A stretch of 42,816 nucleotides of DNA from Bacteroidales bacterium UBA6401 (GCA_002438635.1 DJPX01000006.1:1-42816); one strand, 5' to 3'; positions 15,820 to 25,353 are shown, counted from the stretch's first letter. Notes: generated by a model from the letters alone, not told the origin. Made by a program: numbers and translations.

Positions 15820-18800
15820 CTATTTCTTTATAGCCTTTTTCTTTGCTTCTGCCAATGTGCAATCAGTCATAATAGGAGTACCTATCATAATAGATGCGTA
15901 GGTTCCTATGCAGATACCTATGCAGAGCGCTACTGAAAGACCTCTAATGCTTTCTCCACCGAAAATAGCAATAGCCAACATAGGCAGCAAGGTACTAACA
16001 GAGGTGTTCACTGTACGAGTAAGTGTAGCGTTGATAGCTTGATTTACTGTAGTTTTAAAGTCTGCATTAGGGTGAAGAGAAAGGTTCTCACGGATACGGT
16101 CGAAGATGACCACGTTATCGTTAATTGCGTAACCAATAATGGTTAGAATAGCTGCGATAAATGTCTGGTCGACATCCAGGTTGAAAGGCAGTATACCAGA
16201 GAAAAGTGAGAAGAAACCTATCACGATGATAGATGTGTGTGCTAGTGAAACCACACCACCTAATCCCCAAGTCCAGCCCTTGAATCTCCACGCTATGTAA
16301 GCAAAGATTACTAGAAGAGCTATGATAACTGAGATGATGGCGTTACGTTTTATATCATTAGCTATAGCTGCACCTACCTTGTCGGAACTGATGATACCAT
16401 TAGGATTCTCAAGTGTAGATGTGAATTGATCAAGAGTCAAATCCTCTGAGAAGAAGCCGTGCAGTGCTGTATAAAGCATGCCCTCTATTTCTTTATCTAC
16501 TGCAGTAGATTCATCCTCATACTTGTATGAAGTGGTGATCTTCATCTGGCTATCTCCACCATATTGTTTTACTTCAACGGAAGAACTCTTTATGTTCTCG
16601 TCTGCAGCTGCAGCTTCATTGAATATTGTTAAGGTAGCATTACGCACTTCTTCTGCAGAAACTGGCTTATCGAAACGCACAACATAAGTTCTACCTCCAG
16701 TGAAATCGACACCATAGGTGAATCCCTTGAAAATCATACTTCCGATAGAAACAAGAATCAAGATACCGGAGATAATGTATGAGTATTTGCGAGCTCCCAA
16801 GAAGTCAACATGAGTGTTTTTCAGGAAGTTAGCAGTGAACTTGTTCTCGAAGGTGATATTCTTTCCTTTATTAAGGCGATCGTCAAAGATGATACGTGTA
16901 ACGAAAATAGAGGTTACTACGGAGGTTATGATACCGATGATAAGTGTGGTGGCAAAACCTTTGATAGGACCAGACCCGAAGACGGCAAGAACGATACCTG
17001 TAAGAAGAGTCGTAACCTGACCATCAATGATGGCAGAGTATGCATTCTTATATCCATCTGTAACAGCCTTGCTAAGTCCTTTACCTGACTTTAACTCTTC
17101 CTTAATACGCTCATAAATAATCACATTGGCATCTACGGCCATACCCAGTGTCAAGACCAAACCTGCGATACCAGGAAGTGTAAGGGTAGCTCCGAACGCT
17201 GCAAGTGTTCCGAAAAGGAACAAAACGTTAGTAAGAAGAGCGATATCGGCAGCAACACCGGCTCCACGATAGAACAAAATCATGTAGAGGAGCACGAGCA
17301 GGAAGGCGATGATGAAGGAAATCAATCCTGAACGGATAGATTCTGCACCAAGAGAAGGACCTACCACCTGTTCTTGAACGATAGTTGCAGGGGCAGGAAG
17401 TTTACCGGATTTAAGCACATTGGTAAGGTCAGTAGCTTCTTCGATATCGAATTGTCCGCTAATTTCTGAGTTACCGCCTGTAATCTCTGTATTTACTACA
17501 GGGTAAGAATATACGGTACCATCAAGGACGATGGCTATTTGCTTGCCAATATTATCTTTTGTAAGCCTTGCCCAAGTATTGGCTCCTTCAGCATTCATAG
17601 ACATAGAAACTGTAGGGTTTCCTCCACGTTGCGAATCATATGAAACGTGTGCATCGGTAACTGCACTTCCGTCCAGAGGAGCTTTACCATCGCGAGAAGA
17701 TGCCTTTATCGCTACTAACTCGAAAATGTTGTCTGCTCCCATTCCGCTTGCCGGCTTAACAGACCACATAGGCCTAAACTCTGCAGGGAAAAGGTCCTTA
17801 GTACTTTTTAGCATAGCATTGACCTTAGAGGTGTCCGCTGCGTTAGCATATCCTATGCAAGCGCCCCTTTGGCTATTTGAAGGTTGAAGTACGGCAAATA
17901 GTGGGTTAGCTTTTTTATAATTTTCTAGTTCGGCACTTTCGTTCTGTGCTTTGATTTCGCTCTCCAGAACTGATTGTGTGGCTGGATTCGAAGGCTCTTC
18001 AGTTTCTTCCATTTCCACGAGGGATTGATTTGCTTCCACAAGGAATGGATAGATCTCGCTATTTTCGTAGGTGGTCCAGAATTCGAGAGATGCAGTTCCT
18101 TGAAGGAGCTTGCGTACACGCTCTGGCTCTTTTACACCAGGGAGTTCCACGAGGATGCGTCCAGTATTTCCAAGCCTCTGGATAGAAGGAGAAGCTACAC
18201 CGAAACGATCGATACGGTTACGTAACACATTGAAAGAGTTAGCTATTGCAGCATCTGCGTCTTCCCTTATTACAGCGATTACTTGCTCGTCTGTGCTTTC
18301 AGGCTTAATGCGGTCACGCATTTCGTAGGCTCCGAATATCTGTGCAAGTCTCTTTCCTCCACCGACTTCTTTCCATACATTTTCAAAGATGGTAATGAAA
18401 TCTCCGTGCTCGGTTACATTCCTTTCTTTAGCTATAGCCATAGCTTTCAAGAAGGTAGGATCTTGACTATTGTTAGCAAGAGCCTTAACCAAATCTTCGA
18501 GTTGAACCTGAAGCATAACGTTCATACCGCCCTTCAAGTCCAGACCGAGGCTGATTTCTTTAGCTTTAACGTCTTTGTAGGTTAGTCCGAAAAATACCTT
18601 TTCGGTTGAGATGGAATCTGTGTACCATCTACTTTCGTACTTCTCGACAGAGTCTTTGAGATAAGCCTGATCTTCAACAGGGAAGCGGCTTACATCGAAA
18701 GCTTCGGCCTTAGTCTCTGCATAAGTTTTCGCGTTCTTTTCTATAATGGCGGTTACTGCCGTGAAAGAAAGCTGATAGATGCAGGCCAGTGCAAGTACGA

Positions 18801-18834
18801 TGGTAACAAATCTAATTGCGCCTTTACTTTGCAT
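15820..18834 (-). CDS. secDF: Fused protein translocase subunit SecDF
   Basis: The 1,004-aa fusion of SecD and SecF is the form usual in Bacteroidota. It uses the proton gradient to help Sec-dependent export at the inner membrane. The first membrane helix (residues 7-29) is followed by the D1 motif LGLDLKGGMNVML, the large periplasmic P1 domain with VLRNRIDRFGVASPSIQ, and the first block of helices containing LGMAVDANVIIYERIKEEL. The SecF half begins near residue 685 with GVDFTGGRTYVVRF and has the helix block IGYAINDNVVIFDRIREN. Both functional Asp-Asn/Asp motifs are present. A TAAATTTG box precedes the gene. Confidence 0.96.
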   Translation of the reverse strand: MQSKGAIRFVTIVLALACIYQLSFTAVTAIIEKNAKTYAETKAEAFDVSRFPVEDQAYLKDSVEKYESRWYTDSISTEKVFFGLTYKDVKAKEISLGLDLKGGMNVMLQVQLEDLVKALANNSQDPTFLKAMAIAKERNVTEHGDFITIFENVWKEVGGGKRLAQIFGAYEMRDRIKPESTDEQVIAVIREDADAAIANSFNVLRNRIDRFGVASPSIQRLGNTGRILVELPGVKEPERVRKLLQGTASLEFWTTYENSEIYPFLVEANQSLVEMEETEEPSNPATQSVLESEIKAQNESAELENYKKANPLFAVLQPSNSQRGACIGYANAADTSKVNAMLKSTKDLFPAEFRPMWSVKPASGMGADNIFELVAIKASSRDGKAPLDGSAVTDAHVSYDSQRGGNPTVSMSMNAEGANTWARLTKDNIGKQIAIVLDGTVYSYPVVNTEITGGNSEISGQFDIEEATDLTNVLKSGKLPAPATIVQEQVVGPSLGAESIRSGLISFIIAFLLVLLYMILFYRGAGVAADIALLTNVLFLFGTLAAFGATLTLPGIAGLVLTLGMAVDANVIIYERIKEELKSGKGLSKAVTDGYKNAYSAIIDGQVTTLLTGIVLAVFGSGPIKGFATTLIIGIITSVVTSIFVTRIIFDDRLNKGKNITFENKFTANFLKNTHVDFLGARKYSYIISGILILVSIGSMIFKGFTYGVDFTGGRTYVVRFDKPVSAEEVRNATLTIFNEAAAADENIKSSSVEVKQYGGDSQMKITTSYKYEDESTAVDKEIEGMLYTALHGFFSEDLTLDQFTSTLENPNGIISSDKVGAAIANDIKRNAIISVIIALLVIFAYIAWRFKGWTWGLGGVVSLAHTSIIVIGFFSLFSGILPFNLDVDQTFIAAILTIIGYAINDNVVIFDRIRENLSLHPNADFKTTVNQAINATLTRTVNTSVSTLLPMLAIAIFGGESIRGLSVALCIGICIGTYASIMIGTPIMTDCTLAEAKKKAIKK

Positions 18835-18886
18835 AATGTTTTATGTTTTATAATTTATTTTTAATTCAAAAAACCATATAAGCCCG

Positions 18887-18894
18887 CAAATTTA
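18887..18894 (-). promoter_or_regulatory. Promoter -7 box for secDF
   Basis: The reverse strand reads TAAATTTG, 53 nt before the secDF ATG. It is back-to-back with the forward box at 18938-18945. Confidence 0.55.
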
Positions 18895-18937
18895 CAAATT
18901 TTTTCCCATAAATAAAGGACTAATCCGTCATATTTAT

Positions 18938-18945
18938 TACTTTTG
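18938..18945 (+). promoter_or_regulatory. Promoter -7 box for the PD40 protein-nfeD-floA operon
   Basis: TACTTTTG matches TAnnTTTG and lies about 29 nt upstream of the TTG start of the following gene. Confidence 0.55.
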
Positions 18946-18973
18946 TAGAGTTGTGATTTTGTAAGGAAAGAAA

Positions 18974-20038
18974 TTGAAAAGAGGCATTGTAATATCAATA
19001 TTAATCGTCTTCTATGCAGCCATCGCCATTCGAATGGGCGCACAGGATGTAGAGAGCCTTTTGAAAAGTGCGCGTCGGATGATGTCGTTATACGAATACG
19101 AACAGGCCGATTCGTGTTATGCGTTAGCTAGTCGTATTGCAAGCGATTCCTTGCAGGTAATACATATTGAAGAAGAAAAGGCTATATGTGATAGTGCTCA
19201 GGCACAAACCATAGAAGTTCCTATATTAGATGTAGTAGCACGGGCTCGTTTTTCAAGAAAGGACTTTTTTCTCTATTACCCACTTCCTGATTATTCATTT
19301 AGGCCCATAGAGGGGAGTAATGATGTTATTTATTATCCATCAGAGGCTGATCAATTGTTTATAAGCGCCGACGAAGATAATAAGAACTGTCTTTTCCCTA
19401 TGACGATAGAGAATAAAATGTATTTCTCCACAGACTCGTTAGGAGGATTCGGCGGATATGATTTATTCTGCCGAGAGTGGGATGAGAGTCTGGGAGAGTG
19501 GAAAGAGCCATATAATGTGGGTTTTCCTTATTCCTCTTCCGGCGACGATTTTTTATTTATGGAAACCGATGACGGATTGTATAACATATTTGCATCCAAT
19601 CGTTTTTGCTCAAAAGACAGTGTGTATGTATATGTGATTGAGAAAAAAGACCATTATCCTATGGAGAAGATACTCACTCCTTCAGAGCGTCAGAATGTCT
19701 CGAAATTGAATCCGAATGCTGAAAATGGTTCGTTGGTGGCATATCACGTTAAAAAGGTGGATCCTTGGGCGGAAAAATATCAAAATATAATAGAAGAAGA
19801 AAGGGAATTGTTATCCGCGATGCGCAACTGCACGGAAGAAGAAAGAATTTCATATCAAGAGGAACTTGAAAATCTGACGGAGGCTAAGGCTCAGGTCGAA
19901 GAGTATATTTTCAGGAACAACATTCAGACGCGCTCTATAAGTGCCGAAGTGGACAGAGAAGTTGCAGGGGTAGAAGGCTCATTTATCTTTTTAAAGAGGA
20001 ATATTGGTAAACCTATTAAAATCACATATATAAAATGA
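18974..20038 (+). CDS. Secreted PD40 beta-propeller-like protein
   Basis: The 354-aa exported protein has unknown function. An N-terminal signal sequence (MKRGIVISILIVFYAAIA, cleavage near AQD) starts from TTG at 18974; the next in-frame ATG would remove the signal, so TTG is preferred. A TPR-like helical stretch (SLLKSARRMMSLYEYEQADSC) is followed by PD40-type repeats typical of Bacteroidota OmpA/PorE-like proteins: MYFSTDSLGGFGGYDLFCRE and LYNIFASNR. A coiled-coil segment (EEERELLSAMRN to EAKAQVEEYI) is near residues 270-320. Its stop overlaps the nfeD start by 4 nt. No OmpA domain is visible. Confidence 0.75.
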   Translation: MKRGIVISILIVFYAAIAIRMGAQDVESLLKSARRMMSLYEYEQADSCYALASRIASDSLQVIHIEEEKAICDSAQAQTIEVPILDVVARARFSRKDFFLYYPLPDYSFRPIEGSNDVIYYPSEADQLFISADEDNKNCLFPMTIENKMYFSTDSLGGFGGYDLFCREWDESLGEWKEPYNVGFPYSSSGDDFLFMETDDGLYNIFASNRFCSKDSVYVYVIEKKDHYPMEKILTPSERQNVSKLNPNAENGSLVAYHVKKVDPWAEKYQNIIEEERELLSAMRNCTEEERISYQEELENLTEAKAQVEEYIFRNNIQTRSISAEVDREVAGVEGSFIFLKRNIGKPIKITYIK

Positions 20039-20508
20039 CACCTACACTCATTATCATTACTCTTATCCTATTTGGAATCATAGCCATACTTGCCGAGTTC
20101 CTTATTATTCCGGGACTTGGAGTTGCCGGAATTCTAGGCCTTGCTTCGCTGGTAGCATCTTCTGTATATGCCTTTAACCAAATGGGCAGCCGGATAGGTA
20201 CGATCGTAACAGCAGTTGACATTGTGATTGTTGTCTTGATGCTGATCATTATGTTAAAGGCCAGGACATGGAAGAGGTTTGAACTGAAGGACTCAATCGA
20301 CGCTTCTGTGGAGGACGACAGTAAGAATGTACACGAAGGCCAAAGGGGCAAGACTATAACCAGGATCGCTCCTGTGGGCACTGCGCGCTTTCGTGAAATT
20401 ACGTGCGAGGTTCGCTCCTATGATGGTACCCTAATAGATCCTTCGGTGGAGGTGGAAGTTGTGAGAATAGATAATAATCAAATATTTGTAAGGCCAATTA
20501 ATAACTAA
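20035..20508 (+). CDS. NfeD-family membrane protein
   Basis: The 157-aa short NfeD-type protein has two or three N-terminal membrane helices (LIIITLILFGIIAILAEFLI, GVAGILGLASLVASSVYAF, VDIVIVVLMLIIMLK). A C-terminal OB-fold domain contains GKTITRIAPVGTARF, GTLIDPSVEVEVVRIDNNQIFV. NfeD proteins act with SPFH/flotillin partners in membrane organisation, and floA follows six bases downstream. The start overlaps the preceding gene (ATGA), indicating translational coupling. Confidence 0.88.
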   Translation: MTPTLIIITLILFGIIAILAEFLIIPGLGVAGILGLASLVASSVYAFNQMGSRIGTIVTAVDIVIVVLMLIIMLKARTWKRFELKDSIDASVEDDSKNVHEGQRGKTITRIAPVGTARFREITCEVRSYDGTLIDPSVEVEVVRIDNNQIFVRPINN

Positions 20509-20514
20509 TTCATT

Positions 20515-21465
20515 ATGACTCAAATTATCATCTGGGTAGCGGTCATTCTGGTCGCTCTCGTTATTCTCCTGTGGTTTTTCCCTGTCGGAATGTGGTTTCA
20601 GGCGCTACTCTCCGGCGTGCGAATCTCACTATTACATTTGGTTTTAATGCGATGGAGAGGGGTAAATCCTAATACTATCGTAGTAGCTATGATCACCGGC
20701 ACTAAAGCTGGACTTAAGTTGAATGCCAATGAACTTGAGGCACATTACCTTGCCAAGGGAAATGTCGGCCGTGTGGTTATGGCGTTAATATCTGCGGCCA
20801 AGGCCAATATTCCTCTTGATTTTAAAATGGCTGCAGCCATAGATTTGGCCGGAAGAAATGTATTTGAAGCCGTACAAATGTCGGTAAATCCTAAAGTGAT
20901 AAACACTCCGCCGGTAACGGCAGTGGCAAAAGATGGAATACAGTTGATTTGCAAGGCAAGGGTCACCGTGCGTGCCAATATTAAACAGCTCGTGGGAGGT
21001 GCTGGAGAAGAGACGGTGCTTGCCCGCGTAGGTGAGGGAATAGTTTCTTCCATAGGCTCTGCCGATAGTCACAAGGCAGTACTTGAAAATCCTGATACCA
21101 TTTCAAAATTGGTGCTCGGTAAAGGTTTGGATGCAGGGACAGCCTTTGAGATCCTGTCAATTGATATAGCGGATATCGATGTCGGTAAGAACATTGGCGC
21201 TGTTTTGCAGATGGATCAAGCAGAAGCCGACAAGAATATAGCGCAGGCGCGTGCAGAAGAGCGTAGGGCAATGGCAGTGGCTCTTGAGCAAGAAATGAAG
21301 GCTAAAGCACAAGAGGCTCGTGCTGCCGTTATAGAGGCAGAGTCTCAGGTGCCGTTAGCTATGGCAGAAGCCTTCCGAAACGGAAATCTCGGGGTTATGG
21401 ATTACTATCGTATGAAAAATGTCCAAGCAGACACGGATATGCGTGAGAGTATAGCTAAGGACTAA
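20515..21465 (+). CDS. floA: Flotillin-like protein FloA (SPFH family)
   Basis: The 316-aa bacterial flotillin forms membrane microdomains. An N-terminal hairpin membrane segment (ILVALVILLWFFPVGMWFQALLSGV) precedes the SPFH region, with ANELEAHYLAKGNVGRVVMALI and GIQLICKARVTVRANIKQLVGGAGEETVLARVGEG as recognisable stretches in order. The C-terminal coiled coil is rich in Ala/Glu (QAEADKNIAQARAEERRAM) and ends in LGVMDYYRMKNVQADT, characteristic of FloA. It is slightly shorter than the Bacillus protein. The stop codon overlaps that of convergent malQ by 3 bases (21463-21464 shared, 21462-21465 in all). Confidence 0.94.
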   Translation: MTQIIIWVAVILVALVILLWFFPVGMWFQALLSGVRISLLHLVLMRWRGVNPNTIVVAMITGTKAGLKLNANELEAHYLAKGNVGRVVMALISAAKANIPLDFKMAAAIDLAGRNVFEAVQMSVNPKVINTPPVTAVAKDGIQLICKARVTVRANIKQLVGGAGEETVLARVGEGIVSSIGSADSHKAVLENPDTISKLVLGKGLDAGTAFEILSIDIADIDVGKNIGAVLQMDQAEADKNIAQARAEERRAMAVALEQEMKAKAQEARAAVIEAESQVPLAMAEAFRNGNLGVMDYYRMKNVQADTDMRESIAKD

Positions 21466-23357
21466 TTATATCGAGAACTATCCTTTATGAGGCCTTCGAT
21501 CTGCACTCTCAGGTCGGAGGCCTTGTCAGATAGAAGATCCTCTACATTAAGGTGCAGACGGTATTTCCAGTGATTGTTAGGATCTGCAGGATCGTTAATT
21601 CTTTCATTTTCAAAGTCTTTTCTGCGCAAATTCTCATCTATCGCTATCCAGTCCTGGATAGGGAATATGGCTAGCATGCAGCAAGAACTGAGGTGTTCCC
21701 ATAGTATTCTCCTTACTTCCCAGCCAGGCATATCACCTTTTCCTGCTTCGGCATTTTGCAAGCGCAGATTTGCCATATCGTGACTTGATGTCGCGCACAC
21801 GCTAAGGTATGGCCAAGCGTGACCCTTATCCATTTGTGTCATTTCTAGCGACAGAATTTTCCAATGATCCATCACTCCCGGCACGCAGTCCGGAACCATA
21901 CCCAAATCTTCTCCACAAGCGAGCATACCACTTGCACTTAGAAGTTCTGGCAGTTTATGCTCAGCGTTTCTTCTCCAGAAATCGTTGTGTCTGTGGTAGA
22001 AGAAGTCGGTGTATAGGGCGTTGAATCGATCTTTTTGCCAATTGTCAAGATGCGAAGTATCAGGCGTAATCATCGGCTGATAGCACCCTTCGTGGCGTGG
22101 ATCTTCGAGGAACAGACCCTCTAAAGGCAATCCCATACGATAAATGTCTTCCTTACTATATGGCATGGCAGGGTTAAAATGCCCCATAAGACCGCTCTTG
22201 TACTTGATAGGAATCTCCCATATTCTGAAAAATCCAAGAATGTGATCTATCCTAAATGCATCGAAATACTCGCTCATTTTCTTTAGACGCTTTTTCCACC
22301 ACGCGTAGCCGTCCTTTGCCATTTCATCCCAGTTATATGTAGGGAATCCCCAGTTCTGTCCGTCTTTAGAAAAATAGTCTGGCGGAGCACCTGCACAAGA
22401 ATCAAGATTAAAAAGTTCCGGGTGGAAATGTGCATCTGCACTATCCGCACTTACTCCTATAGGAAGGTCGCCTTTAAGTGAGATGCCTTTTGAACGCGCA
22501 TAGGCAACTTCCTCGCTTAGTTGTTTATCGAGGTGGTATTGAATCCAGCGATGGTAATCAGCTTCGTTCGAGTCGCGCTGCGCACAGAACTGCGAGTATT
22601 CGTCTAGCCAGAATGCATTGTCTTTATAGAATTTAAGGTAGGATTTACTTTGTAGATCCTTTTGTCCGCGAGTGTCATAGGCTTTACGTATAAGAGCAGT
22701 TTTTTCTTTGAATACTCGAGGATAATCCACATCTGGAAGAGCGTTCAATTCGCCTTGAAGCTTTTTAAAGGTGGCTGTCTCCTTTATACCGACATCTTGA
22801 AGGTGGAGGTAAAGAGGATGCAGCGCAAAACTACTTATAGGACTATACGGATACGAATCCTTCCATTCCCCACGGCGTGTAGTATCGTTGATGGGGAGGA
22901 TTTGGATTATTGATTGGCCAGTAGCCGAAGCCCAATCGACAAGTGCATGCAGGTCACGAAATTCGCCGATACCGAAATCCCTAGGGCTACGAAGAGAAAA
23001 AATAGGAATAACGACACCAGCCCCTCTAAATCCGGCGCGGTCAAATTTCTCGGCGCTATGCTTCATCGGGAACGGGCAACCGGGGATAGGGCAGTCAATC
23101 CAATGATCGACCACCTCTGCGCTTTTAAGCCTGCCATCTAGTTTAGTATGGTGTTTATCCCATTCCATACGGGTGATAAGCCCATCGTAGATAAGCAGAT
23201 AACCATATTCATTAAGATCAGTGGCTTTAAGACCATCCAGAGTGAGGCTCCAGATGTTGCCCTCTGTCCAATTCATAGGGTATTTCTCTCCTTTTATACT
23301 AAGCGAAATGCTCTCGCCCCAGATGGTGCGGTATTCTATTTTGAAAGTGACTTGCAT
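21462..23357 (-). CDS. malQ: 4-alpha-glucanotransferase (amylomaltase, GH77) with starch-binding domain
   Basis: The 631-aa GH77 enzyme transfers alpha-1,4-glucan segments in maltodextrin or glycogen metabolism. The first ~85 residues look like a CBM20-type starch-binding module (IWGESISLSIKGEKYPMNWTEGNIW). The catalytic part starts near FRGAGVVIPIFSLRSPRDFGIGEF. Nucleophile Asp is in DAFRIDHILGFFRIWEIP, the acid/base Glu in CGEDLGMVPDCVP, and the third Asp in SSHDMANLR. Several Bacteroidales homologues have two N-terminal CBM20 modules; I see only one here. It is last in the spt-SDR-malQ operon, 8 nt after the reductase. Confidence 0.93.
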   Translation of the reverse strand: MQVTFKIEYRTIWGESISLSIKGEKYPMNWTEGNIWSLTLDGLKATDLNEYGYLLIYDGLITRMEWDKHHTKLDGRLKSAEVVDHWIDCPIPGCPFPMKHSAEKFDRAGFRGAGVVIPIFSLRSPRDFGIGEFRDLHALVDWASATGQSIIQILPINDTTRRGEWKDSYPYSPISSFALHPLYLHLQDVGIKETATFKKLQGELNALPDVDYPRVFKEKTALIRKAYDTRGQKDLQSKSYLKFYKDNAFWLDEYSQFCAQRDSNEADYHRWIQYHLDKQLSEEVAYARSKGISLKGDLPIGVSADSADAHFHPELFNLDSCAGAPPDYFSKDGQNWGFPTYNWDEMAKDGYAWWKKRLKKMSEYFDAFRIDHILGFFRIWEIPIKYKSGLMGHFNPAMPYSKEDIYRMGLPLEGLFLEDPRHEGCYQPMITPDTSHLDNWQKDRFNALYTDFFYHRHNDFWRRNAEHKLPELLSASGMLACGEDLGMVPDCVPGVMDHWKILSLEMTQMDKGHAWPYLSVCATSSHDMANLRLQNAEAGKGDMPGWEVRRILWEHLSSCCMLAIFPIQDWIAIDENLRRKDFENERINDPADPNNHWKYRLHLNVEDLLSDKASDLRVQIEGLIKDSSRYN

Positions 23358-23365
23358 AATAATAG

Positions 23366-24160
23366 TTATAACTTGTAGTATAGTTTCATTATTTTGGCAA
23401 AAAGCCTAGGCGGTAAAACCACCTTTGCGAATATAGATAATCTTTGTAAGAAACTAGCCACTACATAGTGATAAGCAGGATGAGATGACCGAATAATGCG
23501 ACGAATCTTCTCAGCCAAGTATTCAGGCTTAAGCCCCGATGTTTCATCTTTTTCAATGCTTTTCAGTGATTGTGCATAAGATGGGTAAGCCTTGGAAACT
23601 TCCAGTGAGGCCACACTTTTCCTAGATGCAGTAAAGGAGGTAGAGAAATCACCGGGTTCTATAGTGGTAACTTTTATCCCAAATCCACTTACTTCCAGGC
23701 GCAGCGCTTCACAATAACCCTCTATGGCAAATTTAGAAGCGCTATACATCCCTTGATAGGGAAGGCCAATCAGTCCGCCTATACTGCTTATGCAGATTAT
23801 GTGACCATGACCTTGCTTTCTCATTATAGGGATGATTTGGTGCATATAGCGCACCATACCCATAAAGTTTACATCCATCTGCCTCTGGCAGTCCTCTATG
23901 GAGCAGAATTCCAAGGGGCCCCCGATTCCCATTCCGGCATTGTTAATAAAGACATCGATGCGTCCCTGCGCATCCATAACTTGTTTTACAGCCGATTCTA
24001 CATCTTGCTCTATGGTCGAGTCGGCTTTAATGTAATGGACTCCGGGTAATTCCTCGGTGTCTTTACGATGAGTACCATATACGCTATGACCATCGGCACT
24101 TAGTGCTTTAGCCATAGCGTATCCGAATCCGGACGTTATTCCAGTAATGAAGATAACCAT
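23366..24160 (-). CDS. Short-chain dehydrogenase/reductase (candidate 3-ketosphinganine reductase)
   Basis: The 264-aa classical SDR has the NAD(P) motif TGITSGFG (residues 6-13), NNAG (73-76), a catalytic Ser around 125-126 (ICISSIGG) and Y139-x3-K143 (YSASK). The C-terminus (ASFLQRLSIFAKVVLPPRLFAKIMKL) is hydrophobic and basic, as in membrane-associated SDRs. It begins two bases after the serine palmitoyltransferase gene. That pairing suggests it reduces 3-ketosphinganine to sphinganine, but SDR sequence alone does not fix the substrate. Confidence 0.8.
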   Translation of the reverse strand: MVIFITGITSGFGYAMAKALSADGHSVYGTHRKDTEELPGVHYIKADSTIEQDVESAVKQVMDAQGRIDVFINNAGMGIGGPLEFCSIEDCQRQMDVNFMGMVRYMHQIIPIMRKQGHGHIICISSIGGLIGLPYQGMYSASKFAIEGYCEALRLEVSGFGIKVTTIEPGDFSTSFTASRKSVASLEVSKAYPSYAQSLKSIEKDETSGLKPEYLAEKIRRIIRSSHPAYHYVVASFLQRLSIFAKVVLPPRLFAKIMKLYYKL

Positions 24161-24162
24161 AA

Positions 24163-25353
24163 TTAGATTATACCTTGTTGCTTGAATATTGCGGTAAGTT
24201 TTTCTACTGCTATATCTATCTGCTCCTTTGTATGAGTAGCCATAAGGGCAAATCTTATCAGCACATCGCGCTCCGGTACGGCAGGTGCTATTACTGGAGT
24301 TACGAATAGCCCCTCATTGTATGCCAATGTAACGATAGCCATAGCCTTTTTTGTATCCCTGACCATAAGAGGTATGATTGGTGATTGAGTGGCGTTGATG
24401 TCGAACCCGCTCTCTCTAAATCTTTTCCATGCGTAGCGTGTTATATCCCACAGGTGTTCTATCCTTTGAGGCTCAGTCTGCATAATATCAAGAGCTTTCG
24501 ATGCGGCGGCAACGGCGGCCGGAGTCATAGAAGCGCTAAAAATAAGCGAACGGGCATTATGCTTTAGATAATTGATAATAACTTCGCTACCTGCTATGAA
24601 ACCACCCAATGAACCGAAACTTTTAGAGAAGGTACCCATAATAAGATCGACTTTGTCCGTTAGCCCGAAATAATTGGCCGTTCCAGCCCCATTTTTACCG
24701 AAAACACCTAGCCCGTGGGCATCATCGATCATGACAGCGGCATTATATTTCTCGGCCAATTCGCATATCTTAGGAAGAGGACATAAATCGCCTAGCATGG
24801 AATATACACCATCTACGACTATTAACTTAGGTGCATCAGGCTCGCACACGCTAAGTTTCTTTTCAAGGGAGGACATGTCGTTATGCTTGAATTTGTACAC
24901 GGTACTCCAGCTTAAACGACTGCCATCGATAATGCAAGCATGATCGGTTTCATCAAGCAGAATGTATCCACCTCTGAATCCCAATGCACTTACAACACCC
25001 AGGTTTACTTGAAAACCAGTACTGAAGGTAACAGCGCTTTCTTTTCCCACAAATTCGGCGAGTCTATGTTCCAGGGTTTCGTGGATGTCAAGCGTTCCAT
25101 TTAGAAAACGACTACCAGAGCAGCTTGTACCATATTTTTTGATGGCTTCAATTGCAGCTTCTTTTAGTCGGGGATCGTCGGATAGTCCAAGATAGGAGTT
25201 TGATCCGAACATTAGTACTTCTCTACCATCGGCCATTTTGACAACCGGGTCCTGGCCTGAAGAGATAGGCTTGTAGTAGGGGTAAATCCCTGCAGCCTTA
25301 GTTTCTTGAGGAATTGTGTATTTGCCACAAATCTCGTTAAATAATAAGTTCAT
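24163..25353 (-). CDS. spt: Serine palmitoyltransferase (alpha-oxoamine synthase)
   Basis: The 396-aa PLP-dependent alpha-oxoamine synthase condenses serine and palmitoyl-CoA to 3-ketosphinganine, the first step of sphingolipid synthesis. The PLP lysine is K244 in GTFSKSFGSLGGF; D210 and H213 in MIDDAHGLGVFG bind the cofactor. As I remember the family, the sequence is much closer to Bacteroides SPT than to BioF or Kbl (VLMFGSNSYLGL, SRFLNGTLDIHETLE, ESPIIPL-like TQSPIIPLMVRDT). The reductase follows two bases downstream. A TATATTTG box lies 28 nt upstream. Glycine C-acetyltransferase is the main alternative. Confidence 0.87.
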   Translation of the reverse strand: MNLLFNEICGKYTIPQETKAAGIYPYYKPISSGQDPVVKMADGREVLMFGSNSYLGLSDDPRLKEAAIEAIKKYGTSCSGSRFLNGTLDIHETLEHRLAEFVGKESAVTFSTGFQVNLGVVSALGFRGGYILLDETDHACIIDGSRLSWSTVYKFKHNDMSSLEKKLSVCEPDAPKLIVVDGVYSMLGDLCPLPKICELAEKYNAAVMIDDAHGLGVFGKNGAGTANYFGLTDKVDLIMGTFSKSFGSLGGFIAGSEVIINYLKHNARSLIFSASMTPAAVAAASKALDIMQTEPQRIEHLWDITRYAWKRFRESGFDINATQSPIIPLMVRDTKKAMAIVTLAYNEGLFVTPVIAPAVPERDVLIRFALMATHTKEQIDIAVEKLTAIFKQQGII

